A stretch of DNA of 64,000 nt from Omphalotus guepiniiformis (taxonomy: Eukaryota; Basidiomycota; Agaricomycetes; Agaricales; Omphalotaceae). How positions within the stretch are numbered: the first letter of the stretch is position 1; the number at the start of each line of letters is the position of its first letter. The notes beneath the pieces were generated by a model. The model did no database searches and was not told where the DNA came from. It was given only the letters and a program-made list of their open reading frames with translations. Below are positions 21,287 through 32,986 of the stretch, piece by piece. The stretch is from NCBI GenBank assembly GCA_028554645.1, contig JAQOOI010000064.1, forward strand, positions 310,001 through 374,000, in the 5' to 3' direction. The position numbers and the translations under genes are program-made.

Positions 21287-22722
21287 ATGGCATTTGCTCA
21301 ACCTATGGTATTCTAGTTCATCCCTTGTACTTTTGTATATCTCACAATCTCTCACAGGCGAATACTTTCACTTTGAATCGTGCAAGTGGGTCTGGCGCAA
21401 CGGCGGACTCGCCCTTTAATTCCGCTCTCAACACGCCCGACGATGAGAGTGTACTCCATCCTTTTGATCAGTTGGGAAAGCAACTGCTCGCTGGACTGGA
21501 TTCGGAAAGCTCTCTTGATGAAAAGAATGCTTTGAATCTCAATGAAACGAGTGATATCATTGACGTAAGTTGCCAGCTGTGACAACCAATTCTGCAATGC
21601 TCACTTCTATGATATCAATAGATGAAAAAAGAGGATGATTCATCTTATGTCGCTCAAACGTCGAGAAACATTGCTAATCTTACAGAGTCGCTCTCGCACT
21701 CTTCGAATCGTCTTGTGAATCTTGCAAGAGATCATGATGAAGCTCAACCTTCTTCTATGGATTTTCAACACATCGACAGTGCTTCATCTTTGCTTACCAC
21801 AACTGATATACATACCGAGGGCATGAATGACGGGATTATTTCTTCTGCAAGTGAAAGCTCCGTTGCCTCGCCAGAAATTGACTTTCAATCCTTCAATAAC
21901 CACTCCCGCGCCTCCGTAGGTGTCACAAGCTCAATTGTCACACAATCAACTAAAGGTCTTCTAGAGCATCTACAATCTACCCAACGTTTCAATCTCTATC
22001 TCGGAGTTGCAAAACCTAGCTGTAAACAGCTTTATTGGCTAGCGATATTCCCTGTGACTGACCTGACCATTCGAAACCAGACAATGTCAAACCAAGAAGA
22101 CAATTTGCCAGTACCTGCATCAGCGCCTCAAGACGAACATGCTCTGGAAACACGCCTAACAACTGAGATATCTGAAGCTACGTTTGATGTCGAGGACGAA
22201 TTTTCTCTTCCAATCACCCTGCAAGATCTTACCGTTCGGCGCATCCTAGTTCTCGTTGCAAAAGCAATATGTTTTGTTCCTTGGTGTGTTCTTGTTGGCG
22301 CTACCATCGTTCTCTCTCCTTCCAACCTCGAACAAGTTGCTTTCGGTCCTGGCTATGTTGCATCTCCCTGCGGAATACATCGCTTCGCGCACTGGACTGA
22401 ATATGCCGCCTCTCATGTCATGATCTTCGTAGCTTTTTTCACCACGGCCATTTGGTGGGCTCAAGATATACGGGTCACTTTCGGTCTTATTGCTATGGTG
22501 TTCAGTCAATTCGTAATAGCATGGCAGGATTTCGCTGTAGATGAAAGTATTCCCCTTGGTGAAGACGATCGTCAAGCAATATTCTGGGCTATGAGAATCT
22601 ATTCGCTGTCACCAGATAGTATGATGGCTTTACGCAAGACCGATGGAGGATACCTCATTTCGACTACAGGGACAATTGACAAGACTCAAGTCACCGATTA
22701 TGATGACACCGAGGACGATTAG
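21287..22722 (+). CDS. hypothetical multi-pass membrane protein
   Basis: Three exons (21287-21307, 21358-21564, 21622-22722) join in frame to 442 residues. The first exon codes only MAFAQPM. The N-terminal 200 residues are polar, Ser-rich and probably soluble (TSRNIANLTESLSHSSNRL). Residues about 283-308 (RILVLVAKAICFVPWCVLVG) and about 343-380 (MIFVAFFTTAIWWA, then FGLIAMVFSQFVIAW) are hydrophobic and suggest two or three membrane helices. The end is polar and acidic (TDYDDTEDD). I do not recognise the family, and the compartment cannot be read from the sequence. Confidence 0.65.
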
Positions 22723-23108
22723 ATGTCTGTTCTCTGGGCTTTGATTCTCGTTTTGTATTTTTAATCATATCTCGTTGTCAACACTCGTGATACACACCAT
22801 GTAATTAATCATTCGATTTACATCTCAATATTGAGCAGTCTGAGCGTCACTGAAAAAAGGCTTTTCTATTTATTCTGAGTACCAACCAAGGGGCCTAGTG
22901 GCACAGTCGCAAGAATAATCGGTAAGGCTACGGCTACAGTAAGAAAGTACATGTCCAGTGAAATATCGCTACAAAGGCATGTATCAAGGTCAGGGATATA
23001 TGTATGCAACGTAACTAGATGTATGAAGAGAATAAGCCATTAAAACCACCAATTAGAGATGAATGTCTGAACAAGAAGTCCATAGATGAATCGTTCTTTG
23101 ATCACTCT
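22723..23108. other. convergent intergenic region
   Basis: About 390 bp between the membrane-protein and methyltransferase stop codons. No gene or repeat was recognised. Confidence 0.5.
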
Positions 23109-26100
23109 TTACACAGGCGCGGGACTTCCCTGTCTCTCGTTTTTCTTCCAAGTTTCGATTAGTGCATCACCAACACTCCTTCCAAGGGCAGAGGCCAGAG
23201 GTACCGGAACGGCATTCCCAATTTGGCGGTGGTACTGAACGAAATGAGCCAGAAGAAAATCTAGAATCGAGAAGTGAACAATAACTCACATCCTTAACAG
23301 CGGTAGAAGGCCGATCTTCGTTGATAGAAGTGAACTGGTAGTAGTCCGGAAAACCTTGTGCACGCGCAGCTTCACGCACGCTCGTGATGCGTTTTTGCTA
23401 AAAGAATAAGTGAGAACTCTGAATGAAATCATGGTAGCTCGCAAACATACCGTAGGATGTAGAACTCGAGATCCTTTGTCGCTGGGTTGGCAAACGGTTA
23501 AAGCAGTTCTGAAGAATGAATCGCCATCTAAGCGACCATACGATACTGCTTTCCTCGGCTTGCGACATTGAAGTTCCGGAGGTAAATCTGGCAATACTCG
23601 GTGACTCGGCCACAATAACCACACAGAAGGTCTTACCGTCATGGGCAGCGCCTGCTCGCAAGGGTACAGTCGTGGTGCTAAATCAGGTGGTGAGCACGAG
23701 TAGTGGAAACACAAAATGAGTAGCCATACGCTTCAACAACTCGAGCGTTGAACCAATTAGTGAAATGCTGTTTCACCTTGTCGTCGGCCTTTTCTCGCAT
23801 CCATTTCTGGTACCAATTTTGAGGATCGGTATGGTACTCAGTTGGGTGAGGAAAACCGGGAAAAGAAGGATTCTTCTTGAAGATAGCTTCACACTGAACA
23901 ATTGTTTTGCTGCGTGCGCGAGTCTCTTCTTTGTCCGCTCTTGTCGCTGGGATTATCTGATGTGGGTTGACCCTGAACACGGAAGAGTGAGATTGAATTA
24001 CACCCCTGAGCCGAAGCAATCTTACCAATCAAACTTGGGCTAGGAACAAAGATTTGGGTGTAAGTGAACCGCGTTTGGAACCATGGGCATGTACCTACAA
24101 GGTCACCGATGGCTTCGTTCACCGACACTGGCTTCAAAGGCGCATACGTATGCTTCAGAGATGGGTCAGGGTCCTTGCTTCTCGTAACAGGATACAGCTT
24201 CGTTTCTGTATTATTTAGGAGCTTGTAGCTGCATGCTGGCTTGGGGAAGGCATGGGTTGGAATTGGGAACTCTGGTAATTTCAGACCCCGCTTGGCACCC
24301 AAGAAGATGACACGCTGTCGTCCTTGCGGTGCACCGTACTGGCCAGCTTGAAGCACCTTATATTGCACTTGATATCTAAGGAATGTATTTCAGAAGAGCT
24401 GAAGCACACACATGAATACAAGGACACACCCAAGAGCAATGAGAGTCCTCGTTATGAGTTTGACCATGCCCATCGCAATTCCACCTTCGAGGCGCCGCCC
24501 TGATTGTGTGCTTTTTAGGGGAAAACCCAAAATGCCGACAACATTTTCAAGTAGAAAGAAGTTTGCTTCATACCACTCCAAGTATGACAGCATGTTGCAA
24601 GGTAACGTTGTTCTAGTGGGGGGTGTCAAAAGTGCACAAGCAGTCATGCACAGGATCTTACTTGATGTCATCTGCTTTCTGAAATTCGCGCGAGTGAGTA
24701 CATGAGCTTCCTTTCGCGATCAGAAACACTCACCGGCCAATGGTTCGCACGACTGAAGGACTGGCACGGTGGTCCTATCACAAGGTATCAGGTCAGGTTT
24801 TACCTCGATCTATACACCAACTCACCACCAAAGATGAAATCCACTTCGCCCTTCTTTGGCATGTTCTCACACAGCTGGCCGTCTATGTTTGACTGTAGTG
24901 GCGGAGGATTTTTGCCCTCATGTGTGGATACAGCGTGTCTCAAAAGCAAGTTTGTGTCTTGACAGTACACGATGGTGGCAGGGTGATTTAACCTGTCCAT
25001 GGATTAACGGAAATTCAAGCCACAATAGGAAGACGTACTTATATGTTGAAGCCGCCGATGGTGAGTGCTCCGCCGCCCACCTTGTGTCAACATACCCCGA
25101 GAGGTCCATTCCCGTTCCAAGACCGCCCGCACCTGCGAATGTTTGTTATGCATCTCCAATTGATAGATGCATAACTCTTACCACTGAATAGTTCAAGCCC
25201 ACGGAGCTTTCCGTTCCTTTCCAATGCGTTGCGGCGCTCGACAAGGCTCTCTTCGTGTGCAGACATGCAGCTCGAACAACAGGGAAGTTTGCTGTGTAAA
25301 GGCTCCAGATTTTCTCCCTCGTCGTCTTCTCTCTGGTTCAAATAGAAGTGATCATCGTGCTTGATCCACTGCTCGATCCTCTTTGAATTGGCTAAACACC
25401 TGATGAAGCACTTTCCGTCAATTTCTTCAAGAGGAATATTCCTCACGTCCCGACTGAGATATAGGCGTCGCTGGAATGGATTATTTCAGTTTTAACTAAA
25501 GCAAATAGCTTGCGAGACACTACCTCCTCGGAGCACTTCTTATCTAAGACAGCATCGTCGTGGCGTCGAAGATATTGCACTTTAACATAGTCGCCATCGG
25601 AATCATTGGGTAAATCATTGAGGTCGACAATTTGGGCGATATCAAGCAAATGGCCTGACGAAGGTCTGACATACACGAATTCATGCAAATGATAGTCGAC
25701 ATCGTACTGGGTGACGCTATTTCCGGTACGACGCGAAACCCTGATATTATCAACCTTTATTCGGACGGCACATGCGTAGCATCGCTTATGATCTGGCAAA
25801 AATGCAAGCAGCTCGTCTTGTTCTTCTCGGCTGGGTAAATCAACCAGACGCCAATGTTTTTCATCCCAGAATAGACTATACAGAAGTAATGAAAGAGGAT
25901 AACGGACAAAGTAACGGGGCGACGTACCCGCAGAAGAATTCATCCCCGGTCGGGTCCTCGTCGTCAGGTTCTTCATCTTCGCCAGGTGCGAGGTATCGTA
26001 CGGTGCATTTTCTGAAAATAGAGGCAACAGCATTATCATCACAGATATCAGTTGCATAGAGAGCCCGGGAATGTGAAGTCTCTTGGAGAATGGTTTTACT

Positions 26101-28228
26101 TCCATGTTCGAACCAATGCCCATGAAACATTTTAGTGCTTCTTTTGGTGTCAGGGTCAACGGCTTCGAAGAAGTAACATATTGTACAAAACCTGCTCGGG
26201 AGGATGAATGAATAATACTTGCACATAAATGAGTACGCACCAAACTATGTTGGCGTATTGATTCTTTGAAACAGCGGCATCAGTTTGCTGATTCTTTGCC
26301 CTAGCCTTGTCTTCATCTTCCCCCACCATGACCATGACTACGTCTCCGACCTAAACTAGTCTAGCACAACCAAGGACGCTGAAGAAGTGATTCACGTACA
26401 GAGTATTTTTCTCCGTCCATTGTCACGCTCTGAAAGTACTTCTTGTGTCCAGGAACGCCCGGGCCCCACTTCATTGACGAGGGATTGTCGTGATGTGATG
26501 TCACTTGCTTAACATTTTTCGCTATCTTTGGTTCCACGTCAAACTTCTCTGTTCCTTCCACCCAAAGTGTACGCTCGAAAAGATTTTGGACGATGCGAGA
26601 GACAACAGGAGTGACAACAGTCTCATTGCGGTGCTTCAGGACTTCCAGTTCTTTATTTGAGCTGATTTTCAGGCCAGATCGTTTAGAGGTTGGCTTCGTG
26701 CGGCGTCGGTGGCTCCGCCTCGGACCAAGACTCGAGAAGGCTGAACCAGTTTCAGAGGAAGACCATGTTTCTTCTTCGTCAAGCCAGTCGAGGTCAAATC
26801 CAGCATTAGAGAACAACGTAATGATAAGAGGCACGCCTCCCAGATCGACATTGTTCTCAGTACATAACTGAGGTAGTGCTGACAGAATGTAAAGTTTCTA
26901 TGAATTGCAATGTTGACCTAAAGCTAATGTTCTAAGAAGAACAGTAATTACTCACCACTTCATCCAATTCCAGGTCTTCTAGGGCGAGATTTCTCCCCAG
27001 GATATCAGAAACCGCAAAAAGACTTGGGTCGTCATTGGGAGAATCTTGAATGGCAGGAAGATTTTCGCCGAAAGTTTCGTAACTCAAGCTACCGTTTTCC
27101 AAAGCGCTCGATATTACCAAATGGCATAAACGATGCTGTAAGAAGAACGGAAGAAAGAGAGGAGCATAGAGTTCTGAAGGGGAACGCAGAATGTACCACG
27201 CAAATCTTGTCCGTATGTAGATCTTGCTATGTATCTTTACGATGAGTTATGAGGCGTGGCACCTAAGCGAAACGTACCCACCCATCAAATCTTTCCGTTT
27301 CTTCTGAAAAGTGGTGTATGCTGAACTCCATAATCTCGGTCAACTTTATTAGTTGAGAGTACGGCATATTTACGCCTATATCGCGCTCTTCGTCATCATC
27401 ACTGAGGTCCTCATCTTCGTCCGGTACTTCTTCCTGGTTCTCTAACCAAGGACTCACGATCCCTGTTGCAGCGTATTTATGACCATCAAGCGCGGTCAAT
27501 TCAATACAAGGGATACATTTATTAGATGATATCTCGAAGATAGAGAAATCCTGCAACAGTCGAACTGGTAAATCATCGAAATGCGGCTCATCTGCGTCTG
27601 TTTCTCCTAAGATGGTGGGAGGCTCATCTACTTCGCCCTCTTGGTTTGTGTACATAATAGCCCCTGATTGAATTGTGATTTCCAACTTTCGACACGAAAA
27701 ATAATTCCCATACCTGAAGTGTTGCAAAAGAGACCCGGTTCGTTTTGCTTGACAGGCTTATCATATTCACGTCCATCCTCAAGATCGGAAACGGTTGGTG
27801 AATAATCACGCCGAAGGGGACGTGAAGTTTTGGAAGACTACGGGCCAACAGTGAGCATGAACTTGAGAAAATTATGCATTATTCAATCACAGATATGATG
27901 GGCGAAGTCTAAGAGGTGTTAGCGTTAATTCAGAAATGACCTGTTGGACTGTAGACTGACTTCGAAGTCGGAAACTGTAGGAGAGTATTTAACCCCAGTT
28001 ACTGACTACGAAAACAATGAGTAACAAATTATCAGAGAGAGACGACACGAGACATACGTAGACCCCGAAATCTTCATTCTCAATATCTTCGTTTTGCTTT
28101 CTTCTCTTGAACACGGGCTTTGGTGAAGTCGGCGGGGTTGATTCAGGCGAGATGTCTCCAACCACCTTTCTTCCACCAGGATATTTCAAGATTTCGACAT
28201 GAGACAGGAATCGACGCTTCCTTGTCAT
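23109..28228 (-). CDS. DNA (cytosine-5) methyltransferase, DNMT1-like maintenance type
   Basis: A multi-exon gene spans about 5.1 kb. The N-terminus (28228, MTRKRRFLSH) is basic. It is followed by two short exons sharing YSPTVSD, and an RFTS-like segment at about 27720-27260 (LLQDFSIFEISSNKCIPCIELTALDG). Two BAH regions follow, at about 26430-25900 (YSVGDVVMVMVGE) and 25850-25390 (HEFVYVRPSSG...RRLYLSRDV). The catalytic domain has motif I (GLELFSGAGGLGTGMDLSG), motif IV with the nucleophile Cys (GPPCQSFSRANHW), motif VI (FLLENVVGI), motif VIII (QYGAPQGRQRVIFLGAKRG) and motif X (RQIGNAVPVPLASALG). This order is that of DNMT1, which copies CpG methylation after replication. The catalytic region is split by small exons. 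No CXXC zinc finger was seen. It is divergent from MCM7. Confidence 0.92.
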
Positions 28229-28354
28229 CGAGAAGGGCTGAAGCAATGCAGGACAAAGACGTAGCTGAGCAAGTTAAGCTTGCCGAAATTCAACAAACCG
28301 GGCCCGGGTCTCCCGATTGAAACACCGACAGACGCGTCTTCCTCACTAACCAGC
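28229..28354. promoter_or_regulatory. 126-bp divergent promoter, DNMT1-like / MCM7
   Basis: This is the whole space between the two start codons. A perfect MCB box ACGCGT lies at 28332-28337, 18 bp from the MCM7 ATG. In yeasts this is the binding site of MBF, which drives G1/S genes including MCMs. Action on both genes is inference. Confidence 0.55.
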
Positions 28355-31068
28355 ATGTCCCTCACAAGCTCGGAATTTTCAATCGACTATGCAGCTGAGA
28401 AAGGTATGCTTCCTGCCTCTAGACCCATGTAGAATCAACCAACGATCATTTCCTAGAAAAAATTCAGAGTTTCTTCACCACTTTCAAAGCGAGTGAAAAG
28501 GACCTTGCCACAGCTTTAGAAGATATTGATATAGCCGATGAAGATGATGCTACTCGAACTGAGCAAGCCTCCCTGAAGTACATGAGACAACTGCAACGAG
28601 TAGCAAATCGTGAACAGCAGATGATTGTGATTGATTTGGAAGATATTCATTCAGTATGTTCTATGTTTACCTTGACGGAAAATAAGTGACCAACCGGCCT
28701 CAAGCATGAAGGCACTGTTGCGGAACTGGCCACCCGTATCCAGCACAATACGCGTCGCTATGTCAATTTGTTCAGTGAGGTGGTCGACAAGATAATGCCG
28801 ATACCCACTAAGGATATTAGCGAAAACGACGAGGTCATAGATGTGATTCTTCATCAGCGGCGTGAGCGGAATGACCAGGTAGAAGATGGGTTTCCGGAAC
28901 ATCTATTGCGAAGATAGTGCGTGTCTCTATCTTTTTAATTCCAACGTGTCTGACAATTTTCAAGTAATCTGTATTTTCAGCCCCTGAAAAGCGATATTGT
29001 CATGGCTGTTCGCGAAGTCCGTGGTGCACATCTGGGTCGTCTTATCACAGTTCGCGGCATCATTACACGCGTCTCTGAAGTCAAACCGCTCCTTCAAGTC
29101 AATGCCTATACCTGCGATGTTTGTGGCTCAGAAACCTTTCAAGACATCTCGAACAAAACGTTCCTTCCCATTGCTGACTGCCAAAATGTCAACGAATGCA
29201 AGAAAAACGCAATAACAGGCACCCTCCACATGCAGACCAGAGCATGTCGATTTAGCCCGTTCCAGGAGATCAAAATTCAAGAGATGGTGCGTACATAACA
29301 GTATCTTGGAACCCTTTCTAATCTCTTTTAGGCGGATCAAGTACCCGTCGGCCACATACCTCGGTCTATGACAATCCATGTCAACGGGAGTCTAACGCGA
29401 CAACTGAATCCTGGTGACATTGCTCACATCGGGGGTATTTTTCTCCCCATCCCGTACACCGGTTTCCAAGCCATCCGTGCCGGCCTGCTCACCGACACAT
29501 ATCTGGAAGCACACTCCGTGTTCCAGGCCAAAAAACAGTACAGTGAGATGGAGCTGACACCCGAAATGTCGCGTATCGTGGATCAGTTAAAATCCGACCC
29601 CGGCATTTACGCAAAGCTCGGACAAAGCATTGCACCTGAAATTTACGGTCATGACGATGTAAAGAAGGCATTACTCCTACTGCTTATTGGTGGGGTTACA
29701 AAAATTACCGCTGATGGGCTCAAAATCAGAGGAGATATCAATGTCTGCTTGATGGGTGATCCTGGTGTGGCGAAATCCCAGCTGTTGAAGTATATTTCGA
29801 AGATTGCCCCACGAGGTATCTATACCACTGGAAAGGGGTCTTCAGGCGTTGGTTTGACTGCTGCGGTCATGAGAGACCCGGTTACGGATGAGATGGTCCT
29901 AGGTTTGGGTTCTTTTTTCTCAACATGATTTCAAGGTATTAATTATCCTTCAACAGAGGGTGGTGCACTTGTCCTCGCTGACAATGGCATCTGTTGTATT
30001 GATGAATTCGATAAGATGGAGGAATCGGACAGGACTGCCATACACGAAGTCATGGAGCAACAAACCATTTCAATTTCCAAGGCCGGAATATCTACCACCC
30101 TCAATGCACGCACGTCGATCTTGGCTGCAGCGAATCCATTGTATGGACGATATAATCTTAAAGTTTCACCAGTGGAGAACATCAACCTTCCTGCTGCGCT
30201 CTTGTCTCGATTTGACCTGCTGTTCTTGATATTGGATAAACCTAACCGCGATGACGATGAAAGACTGGCGCAGCACGTTACCTACGTCCACATGTATAAC
30301 ACACATCCTCCGCTAGAGTTTGACGTGATTGAGCCACATATTATGAGGTACGCTGCAACTATGACCTTTGGCATGAGTGAAGACGCTGATCCTTGACTCT
30401 CAGGCATTACATTGCTCGTGCGCGCACAATACGTCCTAATGTTTCGCCTCAAGTATCCAGTTATGTGGTGGACTCATACGTGAAGCTACGGAAGAAGTCC
30501 AAGATCGACGTTGAAGAAAATAACTCTCATACCTACACGTCAGCCCGAACACTTCTTGGGATTCTCCGGCTCGCACAAGCCCTAGCACGTCTGCGGTTCT
30601 CTAACTCCGTGGAGCATGAGGATGTTGATGAGGCTCTGCGACTCATGGAGTGCAGTAAAGAGAGCTTGCAGGAGGACAGCGACCAAGAGCGTGAACCCGA
30701 TCGGTCCGCCGTCAGTCAGATCTTCAGACTGATCAAAGGAATGGCCGGAACCGGGCGTGCACGCAAACCGAAACGCCAAAAAAGACTCGGGAGAGGACCT
30801 GGCAGGGAGCGAGACCTTGATATGGATTATGAAGATGATGACGACGACGACGAAGATACGGCGGCACTTTCGATGGTGGATATTCGAAGTCGCGTGATCA
30901 AAGCTGGCTTTACTGAGGCGCAGTTAGTGGAAACTATTACAGAGGTCGGTTTGTTTTTGTCCTTCGCACTTGTTATATGCTCATACTATTCTGCAGTATG
31001 AAAACCTTGAGGTCTGGACACGAATTTCAAGCGGCTCAAAACTACTCTTTAATCAAACAAATGACTAG
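28355..31068 (+). CDS. MCM7: DNA replication licensing factor MCM7
   Basis: Eight exons (28355-28403, 28457-28653, 28705-28916, 28965-29286, 29332-29902, 29957-30347, 30414-30945, 30997-31068) give 781 residues in frame. MCM7 is one of six subunits of the replicative helicase. The N-terminal domain has a zinc motif (CDVCG...CQNVNEC). The AAA+ core has Walker A ([11 protein letters not shown]), the MCM7 stretch [20 protein letters not shown], Walker B with CCIDEFDKM, and the arginine finger SRFDLLFLI. The C-terminal winged-helix region follows an acidic run ([13 protein letters not shown]). The start is chosen because [12 protein letters not shown] is the usual MCM7 beginning. The gene should be expressed in late G1. 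Confidence 0.96.
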
Positions 31069-31775
31069 TCGCACTCATATACCCTTGTATTCTTATTTTG
31101 CTTTCGTGTTTTGGTTGTGCAATGTATTGTAAAGTCCCCGACCAGCATCAAGGCTTCGTTCAGTTTGGTTCTATCCCGATCCGTCATGTTCAACATAGAG
31201 ATCTGACTAAATCGCGTGATGCGACTCCGATGATATACATTATTGGAGTTCTGGTACTTTAGAAGGAATATCGTTTTCATTAAGCTGGACATTTATAATG
31301 TTTTCGACCCCTACCAGTATTGTGGACTCATAAACAAAGATTGGTTTAAGGCTTTCTTCATTCTTATGAATAAGCCCTCCAGAGTCAGATCAGTAATGCT
31401 CAGTAATAACTTTTGGCCCTGCACTAACGCCGTGGATCGCGGCTCCGATTTGGTGTCGGATTTCTGCGATATATCATGTCACGGAAAGCATTACTACGCG
31501 CGAATCGATATATTTGTCCGCACGTCGTATAACTTGAGACTACTCAGTATGACACCGAGCGTTCAAATTGAGAGTGAAAGTGACGCTTTATGCTTATCAG
31601 ACTACCCAAGGTACCGTTTACGATATCATATTTGGCTTCAAAAACTACAGACGGATAGGATGGTAAGTAGTAGAAAGTGCCCATGTGAAATAGTAGAAGG
31701 TACACTGGGATAACCCGGTTACTCTATGAGGCTCCTACAATCAGCTTTGACCTCATTGATAGGTCTACTTCCGCC
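31069..31775. other. convergent intergenic region with a doubtful ORF
   Basis: About 700 bp between MCM7 and the reductase. A plus-strand frame of 156 codons (31243-31713) has unusual composition, rich in aromatic residues and Cys, with no domain. I regard it as chance. Confidence 0.4.
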
Positions 31776-32765
31776 TCAGAGTTCAATGATCTTGCCGGGC
31801 AGAATCTCCACGCCGAAATTGTCACCAAGGACTTCAGCTGGTGTCGCCCACCCAGGTTTCACAGCCCCAGCTAGGACACGCTTCGCAGCCTCGACTGACG
31901 CAACCGGCGTGAACGTGTATCCGTTGACAGTATGAAGCACAGTGGTCTTGACGGTGCCATCTGCGCCAGTAACACGCACAGCGGAGTCGTAGGGAGATGC
32001 CTCTCTCTGCTCTGGCGTGGGGCCATCGGGCAGCTTGGAGAGATCTCCAGTCGGGAAGGCGTTGCCAGCTGCATGGGCATAGGTCCTGATGTTAGGTATC
32101 TTTGTCGCTCGGTAGATGGTTAAGAGATCTGGGAGGGTGACAGGGAAGCAATCCACGGGGCCTACGCCATTGTCAAAGTCGAACTTGGTCGTATTGGTAG
32201 GCAGTTCTGAGACCAACTTGCCGTCAACTCGCTGGAGAGTCTCAGCCGTCAAGTTCTCTGCAGCACTGATTGCGGAGCCGCGCGACATAGACCCAACAAT
32301 GCGCAAGGCGATCTCGAGGGTGACAGGTTCTTTTACGCGTGCAACTCCTCTGCTTGCTAGACAGCTGAGCATAGAGACGCTACCACCGGCGCCTGGCATG
32401 AGCATGACACCAGCCTGCTTAGCCTCCTCATCGAAGCTTTCGGCCAGCTTGTAGCTGTCGAGTTCGGCGGCGGTGTCGAGGTAGTGAACCTTGTTCCGGA
32501 TGGCCGCACGAATCAGTGACTCGGCTGTGTGTATAAAAGGCCCGGCACCATTGACGAGAACTTGGATGCCTTTCAGACCCTCATCGACCGTTGCAGGGTC
32601 AGAAACATCGAACACGCGGTAGGAGACGTCGTATTATGAAGCAATAGTTACGAGCTTTTCCTCGTTCCTCCCGGCGATGATGAAGTCAACATCGTTCTTT
32701 GCTGCATAGTCAACAGAGATGCGAGCAGTATAACCAGTAGCACCGTAAACCAAGAGTGTCGGCAT
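31776..32765 (-). pseudogene. saccharopine dehydrogenase-like NADP-binding reductase with in-frame stop
   Basis: A 330-codon frame starts at 32765 with a Rossmann motif (TLLVYGATGYTAR) and AGRNEEKL, then meets TAA at codon 44 (32636-32634) in IAS-stop-YDVSYRVFDVSD. Downstream the frame is fully intact to the stop at 31776: LVNGAGPFIHTAESLI, HYLDTAAELDSY, MLMPGAGGSVSML, GSMSRGSAISAAENLTAETL and a C-terminal half typical of fungal saccharopine-dehydrogenase/trans-acting enoyl-reductase-like proteins. No splice pair removes the stop without deleting conserved residues. It may be a recent pseudogene, a read-through case or a base error. Downstream translation from an internal Met would lack the NADP-binding start. 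Confidence 0.75.
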
Positions 32766-32872
32766 GATGTGTTCTAAGGAATGTCAAGTTGATATACATA
32801 GAAGAAAATGGTTGTTGAATAGGAGAATAGGGTACAGCCACTGGATGGAATTAGGATCACGTATACTTAAAA

Positions 32873-32893
32873 TGGATGGATGGATGGATGGAA
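32873..32893. repeat. (ATGG)n microsatellite
   Basis: About five tandem ATGG units lie in the spacer between the reductase and KEX2. Confidence 0.8.
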
Positions 32894-32986
32894 TTACGCG
32901 CAGTTCACATTTTCTGACAAATCCTTCGTTTTCCAACAGATTCGGCCTAATAAAATATTTCCACAAAAGACAGATACAATAGTATG

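Noticed and set aside
22900..22960. tRNA-like stretch (GGGGCCTAGTGGCACAGTCG)
   Set aside because: No matching acceptor stem or T-arm follows.
31243..31713. 156-codon plus-strand frame between MCM7 and the reductase
   Set aside because: Its composition is odd, there is no domain or splice context, and it lies in a convergent spacer. Probably chance.
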